DNA from: Hymenobacter algoricola
GTDB lineage: Bacteria > Bacteroidota > Bacteroidia > Cytophagales > Hymenobacteraceae
DNA: 64,000 nucleotides
Direction: 5' to 3'
NCBI RefSeq assembly: GCF_039539525.1
Contig: NZ_BAABDH010000039.1
Location: 124,001 to 188,000 of the forward strand
Both the position numbers and the translations under genes were made by a program. Of the stretch, positions 38,932-48,857 are shown piece after piece (the first letter of the stretch is position 1; every line of letters starts with the position of its first letter). The notes beneath the pieces were generated by a model. That model was not told the origin of the DNA. It saw only the letters and a list, made by a program, of their open reading frames with translations, and did no database searches.

Positions 38932-41487
38932 TTAGTGGGTCACCACCAGGCGCTGCTGGTACACGGCCGCGGCGCCCTGCACGCGCAGCAGGTACACGCC
39001 CGCCGGCACGGCTTCCAGGTTGACCGTGGCTTCGGCCTGCCGGGCCGGGATGGTCCACTGCCGGACAATGCAGCCCTGCCCGTCTACCAGCAGGGCGGGT
39101 CGGGCCTCGGCCTCGGCTGGCAGCTGCAGGTGGGCCACTTGGTGGGCCGGGTTCGGGTACAGCGTCAGCGGCCGGGTGGCCGTAGCCCCGCGGGTCGCCA
39201 GCACACCGACGTTGGTAAGACGGGCCAGGCCGATGCGCACCTGCCCGGCAATGTAGCGGAAGGAGCCGAAGAGCAGAATCTTGCCGTCGGTAGGCTGCAG
39301 GACCACGCCCGTTATTGCATCGTCGCCGGTAAAGATGCTCAGAGGAGTCGCGACAGGGTTGAAGCTGGCGTCCAGGCTGCCATCGGTATTTAGGCGCACG
39401 AGGGCGGAAGCAGCGTTGGTAAACGCGGAGTTGCCAGTAGTAGCCAGCAGGTGGCCATCAGGCTGCACCAGTCGCGGTGAATAAAATCCTGCAAGGCCTG
39501 AATACGTGGGGTCTGCTGCACCGTCTGCCGTCAGGCGGGTTAGGCCGTAGGGCGTGGCCTGCCCGTTAAAGCTGGTGAAGGCACCGCTAACCAGCAGGCG
39601 GCCGTCGGGCTGCAGCAGAACGGCGTAGTTGGCGCCGGTACCAGCGGCGGTGCCGACAGAAAAGCTGTTGTCGGCACTGCCGTTGGCGTTTAGGCGACTT
39701 ACAGTGGTTACAAAGGTGTTCACAACATCAGCTACCACTACCAGCTTGCCGCCAGGCTGTGTAAGCACCTGCAGTACGCGCCGGTCGGCCGGGGCAGTGG
39801 CCGGCACAAAGGCGTTGTCGGGGGTGCCATCGGCATTGAGTCGTATCAGGCCACTGAGGCCCGTGCGGCTGCCGTAGCTGATAAAGAGTCCGTGCACGAA
39901 TAACTGCCCGTTGGGCAGCGCTACTACCCCCTGAAGAATCAAGGGGCCGACGGACGGCGAGCCGACCCCAAAGGTCTGGGCGGTAAAGCTGTTGTCCAGG
40001 GTGCCATCGGCCAGATACCGTCGCAGGACTAAGCCGGGAGTAGGGCCAGTGAATACATAAAAGCTGCCATTAGACTGTACAGCCTGCAAGGTGCCGGCCG
40101 CCGGAGTGGTGAAGCTGCCATCCAGGCTGCCGTCAGCGTTGATGCGCCGTACGGAGTTGCTGCTGCCGGGTACCGCTGCGCCGTTAAACTGAGTGAAGTT
40201 GCCGCTGACCAGCAATTGCCCATTGGAAAGCGGCAGACTACGCGTTATAATGCCCCGGGCCTCAATCACGGGAGCAAAAGTCGCGTCAGGCTGACCGGTA
40301 ACAGCATTCAGCCGTACCAGCCCGCCGTAAGAAACTCCGTTATACTGGGTGAAGCCGCCAGCCAGCAGTACCTGCCCGGCTGGGGTTAGCGCCAAAGCAT
40401 TGGAACTACTACCAATGCCGGTGCCGGTAGCAAAGGCTGGGTCCAGGCTGCCGTTGGGCGTCAGGCGGGCTATTCGGCCCCGACTTACGCCACTTACCTG
40501 GTTGAAAGAACCGGCAATCAGGATGTTGCCATTGGGCTCCAGCACAATGTTACGCACTGAGTTGTTGGGGCCAGGGGTAGGTTGGAAGGTATTGTCCGAG
40601 GTGCCATCAGCCAGTAGCCGGGCGATAAAGGGAGCCGGCTGCCCGTTGAGCTGGGTGAAGCTGCCACCCACCAGCAGCTTGCCATCGGGTTGCTGCGCTG
40701 CCGCCGAAAAAATAGACCCGACATAGTTAGTGTTAGTCACCATAAAGTCCGGATCGATTGCTCCGCTGCTGGTCAGGCGAACTAGACCGATACACGCCTG
40801 GCCATTGAACTGAACAAAAGAGCCACCCACCAGAATTTTGCCATCGGCCTGCACCAGCAAGACGGAGATGGTGGTGCCCTGGGTGTTGCCGGTACCAACA
40901 CTAAAGGAAGAATCAACGCTGCCATCGGCATTGAGCCGGACTACGCCCCCGGTTTCGGGCGTTCTTTGCAGGCTTGGGCCGCTGGCCACCAGTATTTTTC
41001 CGTCGGACTGGAGGGCTAGGCGGGTAATTTGCCGCACGGAAGCCGAAGAGCCAAACGTGAAGCTGTTGTCGAGGGAGCCATCAGGGTTAAGCCGGACCAC
41101 CATGCTGCGAGGCTGGCCGTTGAACGTAGTGAAGCCACCGCCCACCAGAATTTTGCCATCGGGCTGCAACAGCACGGCCGACAGAAAGGCATTTGCGCCC
41201 GTGCCGCCCACGTTGAATGTTGCGTCTGTCGTGCCGTCGACGTTAAAACGCTGAAGCTTGCCCGTCAGGTTGCCGTTGACGAAGTCGAAGCCGCCCGCGG
41301 CCAGTACCTTGCCGTCGGGCTGCACGGCCAGCGCGTTTACTGACAGCTGTATGCCCGGAGCCAGTGGGGTCTTCAGCACCGTGGGCTGGAACGTGGGGTC
41401 CAGGGCCTGGGCCTGAAGCAGGGTGGGGCTGCTTAAGCCCGCCAGTAAAGCCGCCGACAAAACAAGGCGAGTAAAGAATGTAACCAT
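38932..41487 (-). CDS. Delta-60 repeat beta-propeller-like protein with T9SS sorting domain
   Basis: 851 residues; start ATG 41487 gives a signal peptide (MVTFFTRLVLSAALLAGLSS, cleavage near LLQAQ). At least a dozen repeats of the delta-60 type follow, each with a pattern near VQPDGKVLAAGGF, LVGGSFTQFNGQ and VRLNADGSLDNSF. The last ~80 residues are a T9SS type A sorting domain: LTLYPNPAHQVAHLQLPAEA to YLLRVQGAAAVYQQRLVV. Predicted to be exported to the cell surface or medium; the propeller repeats may bind partner proteins or glycans, which is inference. The promoter TTTG-N18-TAGCTTTG is excellent. It is one of two T9SS clients in the window. Confidence 0.9.
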   Translation of the reverse strand: MVTFFTRLVLSAALLAGLSSPTLLQAQALDPTFQPTVLKTPLAPGIQLSVNALAVQPDGKVLAAGGFDFVNGNLTGKLQRFNVDGTTDATFNVGGTGANAFLSAVLLQPDGKILVGGGFTTFNGQPRSMVVRLNPDGSLDNSFTFGSSASVRQITRLALQSDGKILVASGPSLQRTPETGGVVRLNADGSVDSSFSVGTGNTQGTTISVLLVQADGKILVGGSFVQFNGQACIGLVRLTSSGAIDPDFMVTNTNYVGSIFSAAAQQPDGKLLVGGSFTQLNGQPAPFIARLLADGTSDNTFQPTPGPNNSVRNIVLEPNGNILIAGSFNQVSGVSRGRIARLTPNGSLDPAFATGTGIGSSSNALALTPAGQVLLAGGFTQYNGVSYGGLVRLNAVTGQPDATFAPVIEARGIITRSLPLSNGQLLVSGNFTQFNGAAVPGSSNSVRRINADGSLDGSFTTPAAGTLQAVQSNGSFYVFTGPTPGLVLRRYLADGTLDNSFTAQTFGVGSPSVGPLILQGVVALPNGQLFVHGLFISYGSRTGLSGLIRLNADGTPDNAFVPATAPADRRVLQVLTQPGGKLVVVADVVNTFVTTVSRLNANGSADNSFSVGTAAGTGANYAVLLQPDGRLLVSGAFTSFNGQATPYGLTRLTADGAADPTYSGLAGFYSPRLVQPDGHLLATTGNSAFTNAASALVRLNTDGSLDASFNPVATPLSIFTGDDAITGVVLQPTDGKILLFGSFRYIAGQVRIGLARLTNVGVLATRGATATRPLTLYPNPAHQVAHLQLPAEAEARPALLVDGQGCIVRQWTIPARQAEATVNLEAVPAGVYLLRVQGAAAVYQQRLVVTH

Positions 41488-41516
41488 AACAGGTAGATTG
41501 AGTGAATACTGTTTAC

Positions 41517-41546
41517 CAAAGCTACGCCTAAAACCTGGCGCCCAAA
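41517..41546 (-). promoter_or_regulatory. Bacteroidota promoter of the delta-60 repeat gene
   Basis: On the minus strand TTTG (41546-41543), an 18-base spacer and TAGCTTTG (41524-41517). It fits the -33/-7 consensus in sequence and spacing; the ATG is 29 bases downstream. Confidence 0.7.
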
Positions 41547-41653
41547 CCCAACTTTGCCGGCCTTGATAAGCTGCTGCCTTAGCAGGCCCGCTCAAGCTCT
41601 TCCCTCCCCGGCGGCTTTCCCTTATATTTCCGCCGACCAAACCTTCGTAGCCC

Positions 41654-43045
<1,392 letters not shown>

Positions 43046-43059
43046 GTGAAGCAGCCGAA

Positions 43060-43175
43060 CGTCATGCCGAGCGCCGCGCCGCGGAGGCGAGGAATCTCGC
43101 GGGCTGACGTACGATTACCATTCATCCGTCAGCCCGCGAGATGCTTCGCCTTCGGCTCTGCCCGGCAATGCCAAC
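43060..43175. repeat. Dispersed inverted-repeat element (family member A)
   Basis: The arms at 43088-43109 (CGAGGAATCTCGCGGGCTGA) and 43127-43148 (CGTCAGCCCGCGAGATGCTT) are complementary at 19 of 22 positions. The core GAGGAATCTCGCG / CGAGATGCTTCG recurs at 53058 and 63558. Confidence 0.75.
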
Positions 43176-43445
43176 CCCACGCAAATCGTCTGTCATCCTT
43201 CATCTGGCGGCCGTAGCGCGAAGAACCGGCCTCTTTTGACCGCAGAAACGCGGCCCTACCCGGAACCGCTCTTTCCCTCTGCCTGCCACCCGGATTATTG
43301 TAATTTCCCGATACGGTCCTTTCGGGGGGAGTTCGGAGTACCTTCTCTGTGCCTTCTCGCAGCTGCCCTGCCGGAACCGCTTCGGAGAGCTTCTGAAATT
43401 TGTATTAAACCAAGCCGGCCCCTGCTGCCTAACTGCCTCTGAACC
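43176..43445. other. Rest of the intergenic region before the RR-TrxR fusion gene
   Basis: 270 bases. GAAATTTGTATT lies about 45 bases before the ATG and is a weak -7-like element. No small gene supported. Confidence 0.4.
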
Positions 43446-45098
43446 ATGGAAAAGAAACCCGTCCTCCTCGCCGTCGATGATGATCTGCAGGTGCTGGGCG
43501 CCATCGACCGGGACCTGCGCAGCGAGTTTCGCCGCGACTACCGGGTGCTGCGCGCCTCCTCCGGCGCCGAGGCCCTCGACACGCTGCGGGAGCTGAAGCG
43601 GCGCGAGGAGCCCCTGGCCCTGATCCTGGCCGACCAGCGCATGCCCGGCATGGAAGGCGTGGAGCTGCTCGAGCAGGCCCGCGCCATTTACCCCGACGCC
43701 AAGCGCGTGCTGCTCACGGCCTACGCCGATACCGAGGCCGCCATCCGGGCCATCAACAATGCCCGCCTCGACCATTACCTGCTCAAGCCCTGGGACCCGC
43801 CCCAGGAGCTGCTGTACCCCACGCTGCACGATCTGCTGGCGGCCTGGCAGGCCCAGTACCGGCCCCGCTTCCAGGGCGTGCGGGTCATCGGCTTCCAATG
43901 GTCACCACTTTCCCACGACCTGAAAGACTTCCTGGCCGGCTACATGGTGGCGTTTCAGTGGCTGGACTACGAAACCAACCCCGAGGCCCGACTGCTGCTG
44001 GCTACCACGGCCTTCACGTCTGCCGACCTGCCCGTGGCCATCAGCGCCGACGGCACGGTGCTGGCGCGGCCCGGCCGCGCGGCCCTGGTCGAGAAGATGG
44101 GCCTGCCCTCGCAGCCTTCCCAGGCGCTGTACGACGTGGTGGTGGTCGGCGCCGGGCCTTCCGGGCTGGCCTCGGCCGTGTACGGGGCTTCCGAAGGACT
44201 CAAGACGCTCATTATTGAGCGGCAGGCGCCGGGCGGGCAGGCCGGCACCAGCTCCCGCATCGAAAACTACCTGGGCTTTCCCACCGGCCTGAGCGGCGCC
44301 GAGCTGGCCCACCGGGCCTGGACCCAGGCCGTGCGTCTGGGCGCCGAGTTTCTGCCCGAGGAAGTAACGGACCTGTGCGTGCAGGACGGCTACAAAGTGC
44401 TCACGCTGAGCAACGGCACCGAGGTGAAGACCCGGGCCGTGGTGCTCACCACCGGCGTCAGCTACCGCACCCTCGAAGTGCCCGGCATCGACCAGCTTAC
44501 CGGCGCGGGCGTGTATTACGGGGCCGCCCGCACCGAGGCCCGCTCCTGCGACCAGCAGGACGTGTACATCGTGGGCGGCGGCAACTCGGCCGGGCAGGCC
44601 GCCATGTACCTGGCCTCGTATGCCCGGCGGGTGTGCATCGTCATCCGCGGCGAGTCGCTGGCGGCGTCCATGTCGGCTTACCTGATCGAGCAGATTGCCC
44701 AGACGCCGAACATTGAGATTCTGCCCTTCTCGCAGGTGCGGGAAGTGCGCGGGCAGGACCACCTGCAGGAAGTGGTGCTGGAGGTGCGCGGGCAGCCCGA
44801 GGTGCGGCCGGCCCGGGCGCTGTTCGTGTTCATCGGCGCCCGGCCCAGCACCGAGTGGGTGTGCAACACGGTGCTCTGCGACGGCAAAGGCTACCTGCTC
44901 ACCGGCCGCGACCTGATGACGGACCCGCGCTACGCCACCGCCTGGAAGCGTGACCGGGAGCCCTACCTGCTCGAAACCTGCGTGCCCGGCATCTTTGCCG
45001 CCGGCGACAGCCGCGCCGGCGCCATGGCCCGGGTCGCTTCCGCCGTGGGCGAAGGCAGCATGGCTATCAAGTTCGTGCACCAGTACCTCGACGAGTAG
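43446..45098 (+). CDS. Fused response regulator / thioredoxin-reductase-like flavoprotein
   Basis: 550 residues. Residues 1-120 are a CheY-type receiver (acidic pocket DDD at 11-13, phospho-acceptor D63 in LADQRMPG, K114 in YLLKPWDP). Residues about 125-225 form a thioredoxin/glutaredoxin-like linker. From 229 a pyridine nucleotide-disulfide reductase domain follows: DVVVVGAGPSGLASAVYGAS (FAD), APGGQAGTSSRIENYLGFPT, YIVGGGNSAGQAAMY (NADPH) and GIFAAGDSRAGAM. The CxxC of thioredoxin reductase is replaced by YYGAARTEA, so it cannot reduce thioredoxin in the normal way. The neighbouring histidine kinase is the expected phosphodonor. Similar fusions exist in databases (from memory), but the output is unknown. 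Confidence 0.92.
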   Translation: MEKKPVLLAVDDDLQVLGAIDRDLRSEFRRDYRVLRASSGAEALDTLRELKRREEPLALILADQRMPGMEGVELLEQARAIYPDAKRVLLTAYADTEAAIRAINNARLDHYLLKPWDPPQELLYPTLHDLLAAWQAQYRPRFQGVRVIGFQWSPLSHDLKDFLAGYMVAFQWLDYETNPEARLLLATTAFTSADLPVAISADGTVLARPGRAALVEKMGLPSQPSQALYDVVVVGAGPSGLASAVYGASEGLKTLIIERQAPGGQAGTSSRIENYLGFPTGLSGAELAHRAWTQAVRLGAEFLPEEVTDLCVQDGYKVLTLSNGTEVKTRAVVLTTGVSYRTLEVPGIDQLTGAGVYYGAARTEARSCDQQDVYIVGGGNSAGQAAMYLASYARRVCIVIRGESLAASMSAYLIEQIAQTPNIEILPFSQVREVRGQDHLQEVVLEVRGQPEVRPARALFVFIGARPSTEWVCNTVLCDGKGYLLTGRDLMTDPRYATAWKRDREPYLLETCVPGIFAAGDSRAGAMARVASAVGEGSMAIKFVHQYLDE

Positions 45099-45356
45099 GG
45101 GCCGGCGGGCTACTGTCGGGCAATGCTGACCGCTGCTGCCCCGTGGTTTGGTTAGGAAACTCAGAAATAAAACAGGTTCCCGGCCGGCGCCGAATCGTGG
45201 GTTTATGGGCCGGTAAGGCAGTTTTGGGCAGAAACAGTAGCCCCGCCGGCACTTTTTCCGGAGCTTTGGCAAAAAACACCCTACCCCCCCGGCGAGTATA
45301 TAGCGCCGAAACCATCCTGGTGAAAGGATGGCCCACCTGCCTTTTAGTGCCCCGTG
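45099..45356. other. Intergenic region before the metallophosphoesterase lipoprotein gene
   Basis: 258 bases. CCCCCCCGGCG precedes GTATATAGCGCC near 45297, but I could not assign a promoter. No gene supported. Confidence 0.35.
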
Positions 45357-46187
45357 ATGTTGAACCCTTTACGCTTCCGACCCCGGATTCCTCTGCTTGC
45401 CGCCGTGGCTGCCCTTGCCCTGGGCGGCTGCGAGCTGCTCGAATTCAGCCCCAATGATTTCCGCTCGCCGGAAAATCAAACCGACCTGACGGCCAAAAAC
45501 CTGGAGCGCCTGCGCCAGCAGCCCCTGCCCGCCGGCGACACGCTGCGCTTCGTGTTTACCGGCGACTCCCAGCGCTTTTACGACGAGGCCGACGACCTCG
45601 TGGCCAGCGTCAACCAGCAGGCCGGCATCCGGTTTCTGGTCGTGGCCGGCGACATCTCCGACTTCGGCTTTGCCCGCGAGATGCGCTGGGTGGATGAGAA
45701 GCTGCGCACGCTGAAAGTGCCCTACGTGACCGTCATCGGCAACCACGACTCGGTGGGCAACGGCCGCGAGGCCTACCAGCACCTCTTCGGGCCCCTGAAC
45801 TACTCCTTCCAGTACGGCGACACCAAATTTATCATGGTGGATACCAACGGCCGCGAGGCCAACTTCAACGGCCGCACGCCCGATATTTCGTGGCTGAAGC
45901 AGCAGCTCAGCGACCTGGGCGGTGCCCGCCGCGAAGTCGTGATTTCGCACGTGCCCCCGCAGGACCCGGACTTCGACCCCGCCCTGAGCGCCGCCTATGC
46001 TGCCGCCCTGCGGGAGGCACCCCGGCTGGTGTTTGAGATGAACGGGCACCGCCACAGCTCCAGCATCACCCAGCCCTTCAACGACGGGGTGTGGTACGTC
46101 AACTCCGACGCGTTTTCGGAGCGCCGCTACATGATTGTGTCGGTGTGGGGCGACAAGCAGTTCCGCGTTAAACAAGTGAAGTTCTAG
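45357..46187 (+). CDS. Calcineurin-like metallophosphoesterase lipoprotein
   Basis: 276 residues from ATG 45357; a GTG one codon earlier is possible. The signal peptide ends in a lipobox (ALALGGC, Cys25), so the protein is probably an outer-membrane or periplasmic lipoprotein. Metal-ligand motifs: FVFTGDSQRFY, VVAGDISDFGF, VIGNHDSVGNG, ISHVPPQDPDF and NGHRHSS. All five calcineurin blocks are present, so it should be active. Likely substrates are phosphodiesters or phosphomonoesters, not decidable here. The next gene, encoding an outer-membrane-type protein, begins 2 bases after the stop, so the two are one operon. Confidence 0.9.
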   Translation: MLNPLRFRPRIPLLAAVAALALGGCELLEFSPNDFRSPENQTDLTAKNLERLRQQPLPAGDTLRFVFTGDSQRFYDEADDLVASVNQQAGIRFLVVAGDISDFGFAREMRWVDEKLRTLKVPYVTVIGNHDSVGNGREAYQHLFGPLNYSFQYGDTKFIMVDTNGREANFNGRTPDISWLKQQLSDLGGARREVVISHVPPQDPDFDPALSAAYAAALREAPRLVFEMNGHRHSSSITQPFNDGVWYVNSDAFSERRYMIVSVWGDKQFRVKQVKF

Positions 46188-46189
46188 CC

Positions 46190-46816
46190 ATGCGGCCCCT
46201 GACCATCCTCTGCGCCACGGCCGCCCTGCTGCTGGCCCCCGCCGCCCACGCCTCGGAGCCGGATTCGGCGCCGGCCAAGCCCACCGATGCGCCCACCCAC
46301 CCCTGGTACCGCCCGCGCCACCTGATACTGCAAACCGGCGGCGGCATCGGCATGATAGCCGCCGGGGCCGGCTACGCTTACCTCAATAACAAGGTGGAAA
46401 CGGATATTCTGCTGGGCTACGTGCCCAAGCGCTTTGCGGGCTCCACGCTGTCGTTGGCCTCGGCCAAGCTGATGTACTCGCCCTTCACCGTGCGCCTGGC
46501 CGAGCAGTGGCAGCTGAAGCCGCTGACCGTGGGCGGCTATTTCAGCTATACCCACGGCACCCTCAACGATGAGGAGCGCGGGCAGTACACCGCCGACTAC
46601 TACTGGTTTTCGACCGACACCCGCTACGGGCCGCTGGCCGGCAGCCGGGTGTCGTACCTGCGCCCCGCCCGGAACGGGGCTGCGCCCAAGGCCGTGTCGC
46701 TCTTCTACGAGCTGGGCTCCAACGACCTGTACCTGCACAGCTACCTCACCAACACCCAGGGCCTGAGCTTCGGCCAGATCCTGACCCTGGCCATCGGGGT
46801 GAAGGCGGATTTCTAA
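46190..46816 (+). CDS. Exported beta-barrel-like outer membrane protein
   Basis: 208 residues with an N-terminal signal peptide (MRPLTILCATAALLLAPAAH, cleavage near AHAS). The mature part has alternating patterns typical of small beta barrels (TLSLASAKLMYSPFTVRLAE, TVGGYFSYTHGTL, YYWFSTDTRYGPLAGSRVSY, KAVSLFYELGSNDLYLHSYL) and ends in Phe (IGVKADF), the usual C-terminal residue for BAM insertion. Translationally coupled to the phosphoesterase lipoprotein by 2 bases. No specific family recognised; a link between lipoprotein and barrel is inference. A strong terminator follows. Confidence 0.78.
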   Translation: MRPLTILCATAALLLAPAAHASEPDSAPAKPTDAPTHPWYRPRHLILQTGGGIGMIAAGAGYAYLNNKVETDILLGYVPKRFAGSTLSLASAKLMYSPFTVRLAEQWQLKPLTVGGYFSYTHGTLNDEERGQYTADYYWFSTDTRYGPLAGSRVSYLRPARNGAAPKAVSLFYELGSNDLYLHSYLTNTQGLSFGQILTLAIGVKADF

Positions 46817-46891
46817 GCCGCCCTGAACCGATAAGCTACCTCGGGCCCGAAACCGGCTGGTCAGCCTGCCGCGGCCGCTCCGTAGCGTAAC

Positions 46892-46932
46892 GCAACCAGC
46901 CCTTTACCAGCGGATGGTAAAGGGCTGGTTGC
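46892..46932. terminator. Intrinsic terminator with 18-bp perfect stem
   Basis: GCAACCAGCCCTTTACCA (46892-46909) pairs with TGGTAAAGGGCTGGTTGC (46915-46932) around a 5-base loop; CTTTCC follows. It lies between the convergent OMP and acyltransferase genes. Confidence 0.85.
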
Positions 46933-46981
46933 CTTTCCGAGCGCCTGCCTGCGGCCACCCCGGGCAGATGCGTTGCCGGGC

Positions 46982-48367
46982 TTACCCCGCCGGCACGGCC
47001 GTAGCCGCCAGGTAAGCCTCGCGCGACTCGCTGAGCAGACGCAGAATGTGCTGGCGCTGGCGCATCAGGCCTTCCATGGCCGGCCGCTCGGTGCGAAACA
47101 GCTGCAATGCCCGCAGGCGGCGCAGGCGGGTTTGCAGGCCGGTCCAGTAGCTGAGCGCGTAAAAGCCGGACAGCGGCAGGCTCAGCGCGTAGGCCGTCGT
47201 CCAGGCCCAGTGCCGGGTGAAGTGGTGCACCAGCCCGATCTGCACGGCGTAGCTCAGCCCAAACGTGATAATGCCCGTGACCATCATAATGGGCGCCACA
47301 AACTCCAGATCCTTGGTGGCGCGCCGGGCAATCAGGGAGGGCAGGATGTAGGGAAGGTAGTTGTTGAGCAGCCCGTACAGGTACAGCGGCAGGCCCAGCC
47401 CCAGCTTGAGGCCCGACACCGTGGCCCGCGCCCAGCGCTGCCCCCGGCCCTTGCTGGCTGCCAGGGCTTCGTCGGTGAGGCGCAGGCGGTCCAGGTCGAG
47501 CAGGTAAGTGCTGAGCTTGTCGCGCAGCTCGGTGAGGCGGGCGGGGGCGTGCTTTTCGAAGTAGGGCACGGCATCCAGCAGGGTGCGGCTGAGCAGGAAG
47601 TTGTCGTAGAGCGTTTCCTCGTCGTCGGGTACCAGATGCTCGCCGAAGGTGCGCTCGATCTGCAGCACCAGCTCGTCCTCGGCCGCGTCGCGGGTGATAA
47701 TGAGGCGCTGCTCCAGCCGCCGCCGGATTTCCTCGGTCAGCGCGTCGGCCGCGGCGTCCGGGTCGGAGTGGTAGGCCTGGGCGTAGTCGGCCACCCGGAT
47801 GGGCTGGCCGATGTTTACGAACACGTCGGAGCGGAAGCGGCTGGGGTCGAAGTAGTTGATGCCGATGGGCAGGATGCGCACGCCCAGGGTGAAGTCGTGC
47901 CGGGCCTCGGCGCCGAGGCAGATGCGGGCCGCCCCGGTTTTCAGGGGCCGCAGGCGCCGCTCACTCACGCTGGTGCCCTCGGGAAAAATCTGGATGACGC
48001 CGCCCCGGTCGAAGTGGTCGTAGCACTGGCCGAAGGCGGCCTCGTTGCGCTGGGCCAGCTCCTCGGGCGTCACGCCGGCGTCGCCGCTTTCAGCATCCTG
48101 CCGGCGGTAGATCGGGATGCAGTTGCCGGAGGTGAAGATGGCCTTCGACACGGGGTTTTTGAAAAACGTGCTCTTGGCCAGAAAGGAAATGGGCGCGCGC
48201 CGGTTGGCCGCCACCACCAGCGGGTCCATCAGGGTGTTGGGGTGGTTGGATACCAGCAGCAGCGGGCCCGGCAGGTCGAGCCGCTCGCGGTGGCGGATTT
48301 CGAGGCGGCGGAAGAACACGCGCAGCGCCACCTGCACCACGGGCTTCATAACGGTATAGAAGAGCAT
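46982..48367 (-). CDS. 1-acylglycerol-3-phosphate O-acyltransferase (PlsC-like) with extra C-terminal membrane domain
   Basis: 461 residues from ATG 48367 (MLFYTVMKPVVQVALRVFFR); an ATG 6 codons upstream is also possible. The acyltransferase domain fills the first ~200 residues: NHPNTLMDPLVVAA (the NHxxxxD motif with one extra residue), then FPEGTS in IQIFPEGTSVSERR, GAARICLGAE, ILPIGINYFDP and IGQPIRV. It is longer than ordinary PlsC (~250) because of a C-terminal part with hydrophobic segments (about 330-390, GLGLPLYLYGLLNN, MVTGIITFGLSYAVQ). It should make phosphatidic acid or act in acyl transfer to other lipids; which lipid is unknown. Confidence 0.85.
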   Translation of the reverse strand: MLFYTVMKPVVQVALRVFFRRLEIRHRERLDLPGPLLLVSNHPNTLMDPLVVAANRRAPISFLAKSTFFKNPVSKAIFTSGNCIPIYRRQDAESGDAGVTPEELAQRNEAAFGQCYDHFDRGGVIQIFPEGTSVSERRLRPLKTGAARICLGAEARHDFTLGVRILPIGINYFDPSRFRSDVFVNIGQPIRVADYAQAYHSDPDAAADALTEEIRRRLEQRLIITRDAAEDELVLQIERTFGEHLVPDDEETLYDNFLLSRTLLDAVPYFEKHAPARLTELRDKLSTYLLDLDRLRLTDEALAASKGRGQRWARATVSGLKLGLGLPLYLYGLLNNYLPYILPSLIARRATKDLEFVAPIMMVTGIITFGLSYAVQIGLVHHFTRHWAWTTAYALSLPLSGFYALSYWTGLQTRLRRLRALQLFRTERPAMEGLMRQRQHILRLLSESREAYLAATAVPAG

Positions 48368-48857
48368 GGGGCTAAGTACGGCCAATTGGCGCGGACGGCC
48401 AACCGCCGGTGCCCCGGGCAGATCCGGCGCCCCCCGGCACCGCTACCTTTAAAAAAGCGGGGGTAAAAAGGGTTGGTCCTGCTAAAAAACCGATTGGTGT
48501 ATAAATGTTTTTTGCAATTCAGGTGGTGACGATTATTGCTGCAGGAAATAATCATCGATAAAGGTGAAAAATGCCTGCTCAGCTAAATGCGCACAGTCAG
48601 CTTCCTGCTGATCTGGTGGGGAATATGCAGTTGGTGGAAGTGTTTTTATTGGTTTACAATACTTTGGAGTGAAGCTCTTTACGGCGCTGACAGCCGGGAG
48701 CCTTATGCTCGTGAGCTATTACTCCGGAGCTAACTGCGAAAAATAGAAATTTTTTGCCATGGCCTGAAAAAACACTGGTTGCATAATCATGTGTGTGCTG
48801 AAAGGCTGGGAAAACCAATTTTATAGATGCCAACGAAACCCATTTAAGTAAATAACC
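48368..48857. other. Long low-GC intergenic region upstream of the T9SS esterase-like gene
   Basis: 490 bases. 48480-48850 is markedly lower in GC than the rest of the window (GTATAAATGTTTTTTGCAAT; AAAAATAGAAATTTTTTGCC). It should hold the promoter of the esterase-like gene; TACTTTGG (near 48660) is only a degenerate -7 element. No small ORF with a credible start or structured RNA was found; a horizontally acquired promoter region is possible. Confidence 0.5.
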
